Source of the DNA: Tissierellia bacterium
Lineage (GTDB): Bacteria; Bacillota; Clostridia; Tissierellales; Peptoniphilaceae
DNA: 64,000 nt
Direction of reading: 5' to 3'
NCBI GenBank assembly: GCA_030532305.1
Contig: JAUNLJ010000004.1
Span: 1-64,000 of the forward strand
Positions 53,807 to 61,648 of this stretch are shown here, piece by piece. Under the pieces are notes generated by a model. That model had not been told where the DNA came from. It was given only the letters and a program-made list of their open reading frames with translations, and searched no databases. A program made the translations under genes and the position numbers. Position 1 is the stretch's first letter. Every line of letters begins with the position of its first letter.

Positions 53807-54664
53807 ATGAAGTCTAAAGGATTTGAAAAGTTCTGGGAGATTGTATTTTTTATCTGCTCTCTCGTTTCAGTGGCTTCCATCATCGTCATCTGTTATTTTA
53901 TTTTTTCCAACGGCCTTCCATTTATTTTGAATTATGGCCTGAGTGATTTTCTTTTAGGAACAGATTGGCGGCCAACGGCAGGCAACCCTAAATTTGGGAT
54001 TCTGCCCATGATCATGGGGTCCATCTATGTGACGATTGGAGCTTGTATTGTAGGTATTCCTATCGGTGTCTTAACAGCTATTTACTTAGCCTATTTTTGC
54101 CCGGATAGAATTTATCGTTTTATTAAACCCGCTGTTAACCTGATGGCAGGCATTCCATCTATCGTCTATGGTTTCTTTGCCCTTATGGTCATGGTTCCCT
54201 TTATTAGGGGCTTTGCCGGAGGAACCGGGATGAGTGTTTTTACAGCTTCTGTCCTACTGGGCATTATGATCCTGCCCACCATTATTGGTCTGTCTGAAAG
54301 TTCCATTCGGTCAGTCCCCAGGTCCTATTATGAGGGGTCTATTGCCCTGGGGGCCACCCATGAAAGGTCTGTTATGCGGATTGTGGTTCCTGCAGCCAAG
54401 TCCGGTATTTTAGCAGCCATCATCCTAGGCATTGGCCGGGCTATTGGGGAAACCATGGCCGTTATTTTGATTGCCGGTAACCAACCCCGGATGCCCAAGG
54501 GGATCTTTAAGGGGGCCCGGACCATGACAGCCAACATTGTTATTGAAATGGCCTATGCGGCAGGCGCCCATAGGGAGGCCCTCATCGCTACAGGTGTCGT
54601 CCTATTTATATTTATCTTGATCATTAACTTAATTTTTAATCTTGTTAAAAGGAGGATGAATTAA
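53807..54664 (+). CDS. pstC: Phosphate ABC transporter permease PstC
   Basis: 285-residue inner-membrane permease with six predicted helices. NPKFGILPMIMGSIYVTIGA near the N-terminus, the PstC/PstA patterns LMAGIPSIVYGFFALMVMVPF and SIALGATHERSVMRIVVPAAKSGI (ATPase-coupling loop), then GRAIGETMAVILIAGN. ATG 53807 has AAAGGAGGAG upstream; an in-frame ATG 27 bases earlier lies before that site. The stop overlaps pstA by one base. Confidence 0.96.
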   Translation: MKSKGFEKFWEIVFFICSLVSVASIIVICYFIFSNGLPFILNYGLSDFLLGTDWRPTAGNPKFGILPMIMGSIYVTIGACIVGIPIGVLTAIYLAYFCPDRIYRFIKPAVNLMAGIPSIVYGFFALMVMVPFIRGFAGGTGMSVFTASVLLGIMILPTIIGLSESSIRSVPRSYYEGSIALGATHERSVMRIVVPAAKSGILAAIILGIGRAIGETMAVILIAGNQPRMPKGIFKGARTMTANIVIEMAYAAGAHREALIATGVVLFIFILIINLIFNLVKRRMN

Positions 54665-55491
54665 TGAATCGGAAGACCCAGGCGCATCTGATGCGTTTTA
54701 TTATTCATCTTAGTGCAGCCATAACCGTAGCCGCTTTAGCCTTTATTGTTATCTATATTATCATTAGAGGGGTCCCCAACCTCTCTTCCAGCCTCTTTGC
54801 CCTGGAATATACCACAGACAATGTATCCATGTTCCCGGCCATTATCACCACCCTTGTGGTGGTCCTATTGACCCTTCTTATTGCCACCCCCCTAGGCATC
54901 TTTACCGCCTTTTACCTAGTGGAATATGCTAAGAAGGGGTCTACTGTGGTAGATATTATCCGGGTAACCACAGAAACCCTCCAAGGGATCCCATCCATCT
55001 TATATGGTCTTTTTGGGATGCTCTTTTTTACGGTCTTTTTAGGCATGGGCTATTCCATTATTTCTGGGGTCTTGACCCTATCTATTATGGTCCTTCCCCT
55101 AATTATCCGGTCTACAGAAGAAGCCCTTATTGCCGTAGACGATAGCCTAAGACAGGGGAGCTTTGCCCTAGGGGCAGGTAAGCTTAGGACCATTATTAAG
55201 GTGGTCCTTCCTGTAGCCACCCCCGGGATCCTGTCTGGGGTCATCCTGGCCATTGGCCGGTGTGTGGGGGAAACGGCGGCCCTAATGTTCACCCTGGGAA
55301 CGGCCACAGCCATGCCCACAGGGCTCCTGTCTTCTGGGAGGACCCTGGCCCTACACATGTATGTATTATCCACAGAAGGACTTCATGTCAACGAGTCCTT
55401 TGCCGTTGGATTTGTATTAATCATTCTGACCCTACTCATTAACAGCTTGTCAGAATATGTGAGTCGGAGATTTGTTGAAGGAGGAAAATAA
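54664..55491 (+). CDS. pstA: Phosphate ABC transporter permease PstA
   Basis: 275 residues, six membrane segments: VSMFPAIITTLVVVLLTLLIATPLGIFTAFYL, ETLQGIPSILYGLFGMLFF, QGSFALGAGKLRTIIKVVLPVATPGILSG and GRCVGETAALMFTLG. Partner of PstC in the phosphate importer. The 1-base overlap with pstC and direct abutment with pstB indicate one mRNA. Confidence 0.96.
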   Translation: MNRKTQAHLMRFIIHLSAAITVAALAFIVIYIIIRGVPNLSSSLFALEYTTDNVSMFPAIITTLVVVLLTLLIATPLGIFTAFYLVEYAKKGSTVVDIIRVTTETLQGIPSILYGLFGMLFFTVFLGMGYSIISGVLTLSIMVLPLIIRSTEEALIAVDDSLRQGSFALGAGKLRTIIKVVLPVATPGILSGVILAIGRCVGETAALMFTLGTATAMPTGLLSSGRTLALHMYVLSTEGLHVNESFAVGFVLIILTLLINSLSEYVSRRFVEGGK

Positions 55492-56244
55492 ATGCCCAAA
55501 ATGCAGATTAAGGACGTGGACTTATACTACGGTGATTTCCAAGCCCTAAAGAAAATCAATATGGATATCGCAGCCAACGAGGTGACTGCCTTTATTGGCC
55601 CCAGTGGATGCGGAAAGTCCACCATGCTAAAGTGCCTAAACCGGATGAATGACCTGGTTGAAAATTGCCGGATTGAGGGTCTGATGACCCTAGACGGGGA
55701 GGACATCTACGCAGACAACTACGACCTAAACCTCCTTCGTAAAAGGGTGGGCATGGTCTTCCAGCACCCCAACCCCTTCCCCATGAGCATCTATGACAAC
55801 ATTGCCTATGGGCCCAGGACCCATGGGATTACCGACAAAAACGAGCTAGATGAAATTGTAGAAAGATCCCTAAAGGGAGGGGCCATCTGGAATGAAGTTA
55901 AGGACAAACTCCACCAAAAGGCCACTGAAATTTCCGGGGGCCAACAACAAAGGGTTTGTATTGCCCGGGCCCTAGCCGTATCACCTGAAGTCCTCCTTAT
56001 GGACGAACCCACCTCTGCCTTGGACCCTATTTCCACCTTAAAGATAGAAGAACTTGTCCAAGACCTAAAAAAGGATTATACTATAGTAATAGTTACCCAC
56101 AACATGCAACAAGCCACACGGGTCTCCGATAAGACAGCCTTCTTCTTGACAGGCGAGGTTATTGAATTTGATAACACAGAAAAACTATTCTCTTCCCCAG
56201 AAGACCAACGGACAGAGGATTATATCACAGGTCGATTTGGTTAA
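55492..56244 (+). CDS. pstB: Phosphate ABC transporter ATP-binding protein PstB
   Basis: 250-residue ATPase of the high-affinity phosphate importer: [19 protein letters not shown], Walker [23 protein letters not shown]-loop [21 protein letters not shown], signature [17 protein letters not shown], Walker [13 protein letters not shown] and [11 protein letters not shown]. Begins immediately after the pstA stop with GAAGGAGG just upstream. Confidence 0.98.
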   Translation: MPKMQIKDVDLYYGDFQALKKINMDIAANEVTAFIGPSGCGKSTMLKCLNRMNDLVENCRIEGLMTLDGEDIYADNYDLNLLRKRVGMVFQHPNPFPMSIYDNIAYGPRTHGITDKNELDEIVERSLKGGAIWNEVKDKLHQKATEISGGQQQRVCIARALAVSPEVLLMDEPTSALDPISTLKIEELVQDLKKDYTIVIVTHNMQQATRVSDKTAFFLTGEVIEFDNTEKLFSSPEDQRTEDYITGRFG

Positions 56245-56262
56245 TAAAAAAGGAGGGATCTT

Positions 56263-56922
56263 ATGCGTAAAAATTATGACCGTGAGTTGGAAGTTTTAAA
56301 CCACAATATTATAGAAATGGCCGCCTTTGTAGAAAGAGCCATTTTAAACGCCTTGACGGCCCTGGAAACCAGAGATGCAGACCTAGCTAAACGTGTCATA
56401 AAAAGAGACGAAGAAGTGGATGATATGGAAAGGGACATTGAAGACATGTGCCTAAGCCTGATTCTTCGTCAACAACCTGTTGCCAGTGACTTAAGATTTA
56501 TTTCTGCAGCCCTTAAGATTATCACTGACCTAGAGCGGATTGGGGACCATGCCCAGGACATTTCAGAAATTTCCTTGGCCATGCCAGACTCACCCCTTTC
56601 TTCAGAACTGGATGCCGTCCTAAAGATGTACAATGAAAGTTCCTACATGATTAAGACCGCGGTGGATGCCTTTATCACCCGGGACGAAGACCTGGCCAAC
56701 GAGGCCATTGCCCATGATGATGTGGTAGACCAACTCTTTGTAGATTTTAAGGATCAAATTATAGAGGACCTAAAGGGCGGCAGCAAAGATGCCGAAGAAT
56801 ATATTGACCTTCTACAAATTTCCAAATACCTTGAAAGAGTAGGGGACCATGCTGAAAATATTGCCGAATGGGTTATTTTCTCCATTACTGGCGAACACGT
56901 TGATGTAGACTTTGAAGAATAA
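56263..56922 (+). CDS. phoU: Phosphate signalling complex protein PhoU
   Basis: 219 residues, two repeats of a three-helix bundle: REVLNHNI-type start (YDRELEVLNHNIIEMA), RDEEVDDMERDIEDMCLSLILRQQPVASDLRFI in the first repeat and DHAENIAEWVIF in the second. PhoU links PstB activity to the PhoR sensor and dampens uptake and signalling when phosphate is plentiful. It sits between pstB and the two-component genes. Confidence 0.96.
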   Translation: MRKNYDRELEVLNHNIIEMAAFVERAILNALTALETRDADLAKRVIKRDEEVDDMERDIEDMCLSLILRQQPVASDLRFISAALKIITDLERIGDHAQDISEISLAMPDSPLSSELDAVLKMYNESSYMIKTAVDAFITRDEDLANEAIAHDDVVDQLFVDFKDQIIEDLKGGSKDAEEYIDLLQISKYLERVGDHAENIAEWVIFSITGEHVDVDFEE

Positions 56923-56931
56923 GGTGATCTT

Positions 56932-57609
56932 ATGATTTACTGTGTGGAGGATGAAGCTAACATCCGTGACCTAGTGGTTTATGCCTTAAAAAACAACGAC
57001 CATGAGGTGAGGGGCTTTGAAAAGGGGTCCGAGCTTTTTCAGGCCATGAAGGACCAGGTCCCCGATATGATTCTTCTAGACATTATGCTGCCTGAAGAAG
57101 ACGGATTGGAAATCCTAGAAAAGATCCGCCAGGATACCCGCTATGAGGATATTCCGGTGATTATGCTAACGGCCAAGTCCTCAGAGCTAGATCGGGTTCT
57201 GGGTCTAGACAAGGGGGCCGATGACTATATGGTCAAACCCTTTAGTGTCCTAGAGCTCATTGCCCGTGTGAATGCCTTGTTTAGAAGGATGAGAAAACAA
57301 GAGGGTGGCTCTGACAATATTGAGATCGAGGGGGTCAGAATTGACAACCAACGCCGGCAGGTCTTGGTAGAGGGTCAAGAAATCAACCTGACCTACAAGG
57401 AATTTGAACTCTTGCTTTATCTTTTTCAAAATAAAAATATTGTCCTTAACCGGGACAAGATTATGAGTCATGTTTGGGGCTATGATTTTGAGGGAGAAAG
57501 CCGGACTGTGGATGTCCACATTGCTTCCTTAAGACAAAAATTAAAGGACAAGGCCTATTTAATTGAAACCGTACGCAACATTGGTTATAAAGTAGGGACC
57601 AGTGAATGA
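56932..57609 (+). CDS. Response regulator, PhoP/PhoB-like (OmpR family)
   Basis: 225 residues: receiver domain (VEDEANIRDLVVYAL, phosphoacceptor in MILLDIMLP about residue 51, VIMLTAKSS, GADDYMVKPFS) and C-terminal winged helix (TYKEFELLLYLFQNKNIVLNRDKIM, GESRTVDVHIASLRQKL). Location after phoU and beside a PhoR-like kinase makes it the probable phosphate regulator and the probable reader of the shared 18-bp repeats. Overlaps the kinase by 4 bases. Confidence 0.92.
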   Translation: MIYCVEDEANIRDLVVYALKNNDHEVRGFEKGSELFQAMKDQVPDMILLDIMLPEEDGLEILEKIRQDTRYEDIPVIMLTAKSSELDRVLGLDKGADDYMVKPFSVLELIARVNALFRRMRKQEGGSDNIEIEGVRIDNQRRQVLVEGQEINLTYKEFELLLYLFQNKNIVLNRDKIMSHVWGYDFEGESRTVDVHIASLRQKLKDKAYLIETVRNIGYKVGTSE

Positions 57610-59321
57610 AAAAGAGGTCTCTAGTTTATGGTTTAGCCATGTCCTTATTTGTGAGCCTAATTTTTCTTTTGTCCCTGTCCCTAAGTAGCTACCACCGGAT
57701 TATAGGGATGGAAGAAGCGGGCTTTATGTCCCTTGGCCAGGTCCTAGAGGGCCTAGAAAATAGCCAGGCCAGGATCCAGGTCCTAGAGGCCAAGACCCGG
57801 GAGAACAAGGAAAAGAAGTATATACTTGTCAATCAAGTAGGAGATCCCCTATATGCCAACCTGGATATGGAGGATCTCCCTTCTTACATAAGCTGGGAAG
57901 AACTTCAGGCCCTGGATAAGAGCCAGGAAAAAACCAGCTTACAAATCCTAGAGAGGTCCTGGAGAGAGGGCATGGCCCAGTCTATTTATGCCCTAGATTC
58001 AGGAGGCTATCTTGTTCAAATAGACCAGCAAGAAAGCCTTGTTGCCTATATCCTAAGTAATTTGCCCATTAGCCTTGTTATCTTCATTATAGGGAGTTTT
58101 TTGAATACCCTGATTTTGGAAAGGCTCTTTGACAAAAAGAAAAGGCAGGCCCAGTTTTTAGTCCGAAACCTGGGTGGGCTGGTGGAAGACCCCAGCCTGG
58201 ACCTACCCCTAGATCCGGACTTTAAGGAGGCTGGCCTTATGGCCAAGGAAGAGGCCCAAAAGATCCAGGACCAGATCCAGAGGATGGAGAGCCAATTAAG
58301 TGGATTAAAGGATATGATTGTCAACATGCGGGAGGGGGTTATCCTGGTGGGGGAAGATCGAAAGATCATCTCCATCAACCAGTCTGCCGTGAAGATCGTA
58401 AATGCCTCCATCTATATTAACTATATGGACAAGGACATCCTCTATCTTTGCCGGGAGCTGGACTTTATCCGGATCTTTAACAAGGCCTTTGAAGAGGCCC
58501 TGCCCGGCATTGAGACCATGGAAATAGGCGGCCGGACCATAAAAATCTTTTTAAATCCAGTTTTTACAGCAGAGAACATCTTCTTTGGGATGATGCTCCT
58601 TTTAATTGATGTCACCGAGGCCTCCCGGGCAGAAAAACAAAGGCGGGAATTTACCTCCAATGTAACCCATGAGCTAAAGACCCCCCTAACCTCTATTAGG
58701 GGCTATGCCGAGCTTCTCCAGACTGGTCTGGTCCAGGAAGAGGACCAAAAAAAGTTTCTGGCCATTATCTTGGAAGAGAGCCAGCGGCTCTTTGAACTAA
58801 TTGACGCCATTATCTCCATGTCCCGGCTGGAAGAGGATATCCAGGAGGGGGAGATGGAGCTTTTAGACCTAAAGGGCCTGGTGGAATCTATTTTAAGAAG
58901 CCGGGAGCCTGATATTAAGGCCAAGGACCTTCATATCCAGACCCATTTTTCTAAAGATAACCGGCTCTACACCCACCCCCGTCTCATGGAGGAGATCCTT
59001 AGAAACCTTCTGGACAATGCCATTTCCTATAATGTCAAGGGAGGGACCATTGCCATCACCATTAAGGATGCGGAAGATGAGCTGGTCTTTTCCATCAAGG
59101 ACACGGGCATTGGGATTGCCTATGACCACCAGGACCATATCTTTGAGCGGTTTTATATGGTGGACCAGTCCAGGTCCTACAACAAGAAGTCCACAGGCCT
59201 GGGCCTATCCATTACCAAGCACAATGTAGACAAGCTCAAGGGGCGGATTGACCTGGTTTCCCAAAAGGGCAAGGGGAGTCTTTTTACCGTCACCCTGCCA
59301 AAAACCCAGAAATCACAATAA
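57606..59321 (+). CDS. Sensor histidine kinase, PhoR-like
   Basis: 571 residues. Two transmembrane segments (about 8-30 and 145-170) flank an extracellular region; then a PAS domain (MREGVILVGEDRKIISINQSA). The HisKA domain has the phosphoacceptor FTSNVTHELKTPLTSIRGY, and the HATPase shows LLDNAISYNVKGGTIAI, VFSIKDTGIGI and KKSTGLGLSITKH. The architecture matches Gram-positive PhoR. Coupled to the upstream regulator by ATGA. Confidence 0.93.
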   Translation: MKKRSLVYGLAMSLFVSLIFLLSLSLSSYHRIIGMEEAGFMSLGQVLEGLENSQARIQVLEAKTRENKEKKYILVNQVGDPLYANLDMEDLPSYISWEELQALDKSQEKTSLQILERSWREGMAQSIYALDSGGYLVQIDQQESLVAYILSNLPISLVIFIIGSFLNTLILERLFDKKKRQAQFLVRNLGGLVEDPSLDLPLDPDFKEAGLMAKEEAQKIQDQIQRMESQLSGLKDMIVNMREGVILVGEDRKIISINQSAVKIVNASIYINYMDKDILYLCRELDFIRIFNKAFEEALPGIETMEIGGRTIKIFLNPVFTAENIFFGMMLLLIDVTEASRAEKQRREFTSNVTHELKTPLTSIRGYAELLQTGLVQEEDQKKFLAIILEESQRLFELIDAIISMSRLEEDIQEGEMELLDLKGLVESILRSREPDIKAKDLHIQTHFSKDNRLYTHPRLMEEILRNLLDNAISYNVKGGTIAITIKDAEDELVFSIKDTGIGIAYDHQDHIFERFYMVDQSRSYNKKSTGLGLSITKHNVDKLKGRIDLVSQKGKGSLFTVTLPKTQKSQ

Positions 59322-59337
59322 TATCACACAAGGGGCC

Positions 59338-59343
59338 TATAAT
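59338..59343 (+). promoter_or_regulatory. -10 element before the second two-component pair
   Basis: Perfect TATAAT (59338-59343), 20 bases before the next ATG, in the short gap between the two two-component pairs. No good -35 is seen, so an activator may be needed or the second pair may be read from the pst transcript. Confidence 0.4.
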
Positions 59344-59362
59344 AGGGGAAAAGAGGTGACAT

Positions 59363-60043
59363 ATGTTTAAAATTCTTGTGGTAGACGATGAAGCAAAAAT
59401 CAGGGAGGTCATTAGGACCTACGCCGAATTTGAAGGCCACCAAGTGGTGGAGGCCTCTGATGGCTTAGAGGCTGTAGAAATATGTAGAAATGAAGACTTT
59501 GATGTAATTGTCATGGACATTATGATGCCCAGGCTATCGGGTTTTTCAGCCTATAAGGAGATTAAAAAGTTTAAGGATATTCCTGTCCTTATGCTATCGG
59601 CTAGAAAAGACGAGTATGACAAGCTCTTTGGTTTTGAAATAGGGATTGATGACTATGTGGTCAAGCCCTTTTCCCCCAAGGAACTTATGGCCCGGCTCAA
59701 TGTCATAGTCAAACGAAACAAAAACATCCATGACAACCGGATCATGACCTTTGAAGGCCTGCAAATTGACCTAGACGGCCGCCAGGTCTATGTAGACAAG
59801 GTCCCTGTGGACCTGACCCCCAAGGAGTATGACCTCCTGGTCTACCTGGCTGAAAATGAAAATATAGCCCTTACCCGGGACCGGCTTTTAAACAAGGTCT
59901 GGGGTTATGACTTCTACGGGGACGACCGGACTGTGGATACCCACATAAAAATGCTTAGAAATAGTGTGGGGCCCTACCGGGACTTTATTGTCACCGTTCG
60001 TGGGGTGGGTTATAAATTTCAACCGGGAAGTGGCATCCTGTGA
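59363..60043 (+). CDS. Response regulator, OmpR/PhoB family (second pair)
   Basis: 226 residues: ILVVDDEAKIREVIRTYAEFEGH, phosphoacceptor in VIVMDIMMPRLSGF, VLMLSARKDEYDKLFGFEIGIDDYVVKPFSPKEL, then a winged helix with VDLTPKEYDLLVYLAENENIALTRDRLLNKVWG and DDRTVDTHIKMLRN. More like VanR/WalR-type regulators than the PhoP-like protein upstream, though assignment to a subgroup by eye is weak. AAGAGGTGAC precedes the ATG. Target genes unknown. Confidence 0.92.
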   Translation: MFKILVVDDEAKIREVIRTYAEFEGHQVVEASDGLEAVEICRNEDFDVIVMDIMMPRLSGFSAYKEIKKFKDIPVLMLSARKDEYDKLFGFEIGIDDYVVKPFSPKELMARLNVIVKRNKNIHDNRIMTFEGLQIDLDGRQVYVDKVPVDLTPKEYDLLVYLAENENIALTRDRLLNKVWGYDFYGDDRTVDTHIKMLRNSVGPYRDFIVTVRGVGYKFQPGSGIL

Positions 60044-61464
60044 GAAAGCAAGCCATAGATGGGAAGTCAATCCGGATCAAATTTTGGATCTACTTTTCTA
60101 TCCTGGTGGTCTTTATCCTCCTCCTCCTCTGGCTCCTCCAGATTGTCTTTATCAACTCTTTTTACCAGTCCATGAAGACCCAGGAGATTGAAAAGATCGG
60201 CCAGGAGATTGTCTCCGAATTTGGCCAAGAGGACTTCCAAGAAACCGTCCTAAGTTATAGCTTTGAAAAGGGGGTCAATATCCAGATCCTAGATGGCTTT
60301 GGCCGCCGGTATTTTCCCCTAGAACCCATTGACGTCTTCCAGCAACCTGCCCTAAGAAAAGATGACTACGACAAGTATATCCTCCCCCTCATTAAGGGCA
60401 ACCTGGCCAGTAGCACCTACCTAGAGTCCATAGGGGACACAGGCACCAGCTCCATCCTCCATGTGGCCTATTTGGGGGAGGAGGCCAACGACCGTTATTA
60501 TCTCATGGTCAACACCATCCTAGATCCGGTGGACACCACTGTGGATGTCCTAGTCAACATCCTTCTCATTGTGTCCGTTATAGCCATGTTTTTGGCCTTT
60601 GGCCTGGCCTATTTTCTTTCCAACCGCCTGGCCGCCCCCCTTACCAACATGGCCAAGACAGCCCGGCAACTGGGCCAGGGGGACTATGATGTCAGTTTTG
60701 AAAAGGGGGACTACACGGAGATTAACGACCTGGCCAGGACCCTAAACTATGCCAAGGAAGAGCTAACCAAGACCATAGAGGTAAGAAAAGACCTTATTGC
60801 CAATGTCAGCCACGACCTCAAGACCCCCCTAACAGTCATCAAGTCCTATGGGGAGATGATCCGGGATATTTCCGGAGACAATAGGGACCTAAGAAACAAG
60901 CATATAGACACCATCCTCCAGGAGACCGACTATTTGACAGAATTTGTCAATGACCTTTTGGACCTGTCCCGGGTGGAGTCTGAGCTAGAAGACTTAAATA
61001 AAAGGCCCTTTGACCTGGTGGACCTAGCTAAGAAGACCCTGGAACGCTTTGAACTTTTAAAGAAAAAGGACGGCTACCAGCTGGATATGGAGGCCCCCAA
61101 GACCTGCATCATCCTGGGAGACAAGGACAAGATCCGGCAAGTTATCTACAACTTTATCTCCAATGCCATCAACTATTCCAGGGACCGCAAGTATGTCCTT
61201 CTTAAGATCACCCAGAAAAAGACCTGTGTCCGCCTATCGGTCATTGACCATGGGATAGGGATTCCAGCAGACAAGCTGGAGGATATCTGGGACCGGTATT
61301 TTAGGGCCCGGGATAATTATGAAAGGCAGGTTGTAGGCACAGGCCTGGGCCTGCATATCTGTAAGACCATCTTGGAGCTCCATGACTTTAACTATGGGGT
61401 GATCTCCCAAGAAGGCCGGGGGAGCGAGTTCTATTTTGAAGTCCCCCTTTATGATGAAAACTAG
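60040..61464 (+). CDS. Sensor histidine kinase (second pair)
   Basis: 474 residues, GTG start overlapping the upstream regulator by 4 bases. Membrane segments at about 14-36 and 165-190 with an extracellular domain between them. A HAMP domain (LSNRLAAPLTNMAKTARQLGQGDY) follows, then HisKA with DLIANVSHDLKTPLTVIKSYGEM. The HATPase shows FISNAINYSRDRKYVLL, VIDHGIGIPADKLEDIWDRYF and GTGLGLHICKTIL. The stimulus is unknown. Confidence 0.93.
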   Translation: MRKQAIDGKSIRIKFWIYFSILVVFILLLLWLLQIVFINSFYQSMKTQEIEKIGQEIVSEFGQEDFQETVLSYSFEKGVNIQILDGFGRRYFPLEPIDVFQQPALRKDDYDKYILPLIKGNLASSTYLESIGDTGTSSILHVAYLGEEANDRYYLMVNTILDPVDTTVDVLVNILLIVSVIAMFLAFGLAYFLSNRLAAPLTNMAKTARQLGQGDYDVSFEKGDYTEINDLARTLNYAKEELTKTIEVRKDLIANVSHDLKTPLTVIKSYGEMIRDISGDNRDLRNKHIDTILQETDYLTEFVNDLLDLSRVESELEDLNKRPFDLVDLAKKTLERFELLKKKDGYQLDMEAPKTCIILGDKDKIRQVIYNFISNAINYSRDRKYVLLKITQKKTCVRLSVIDHGIGIPADKLEDIWDRYFRARDNYERQVVGTGLGLHICKTILELHDFNYGVISQEGRGSEFYFEVPLYDEN

Positions 61465-61468
61465 ATAA

Positions 61469-61517
61469 AAATAAGAAAGACCGACCCCCTTATGGCAGGG
61501 GCCGGTCTTTCTTATTT
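61469..61517 (+). terminator. Strong terminator after the second kinase
   Basis: A 15-bp perfect stem (61469-61483 with 61503-61517, inner sequence AAAGACCG/CGGTCTTT), extended by CCCC/GGGG after one mismatch. A-rich and T-rich outer flanks mean it could work in both directions. Confidence 0.93.
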
Positions 61518-61581
61518 GGCTTTCTTAGGGTGGGTCTCTGCCTTAGGTCATAAAAGAGCCAGGCTCTTATGGGCCCATCAA

Positions 61582-61628
61582 AAAAACCGGCTGAAGACGT
61601 CTTATACTAACGCCTTCAGCCGGTTTTT
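61582..61628 (-). terminator. Terminator of pyc
   Basis: ACCGGCTGAAG (61586-61596) pairs with CTTCAGCCGGT (61614-61624), flanked by A-runs on the left and T-runs on the right, so it is symmetric. Read on the - strand it lies about 20 bases after the pyc stop codon. Confidence 0.9.
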
Positions 61629-61648
61629 GTCTAGCTAGGCTCTTGGTC

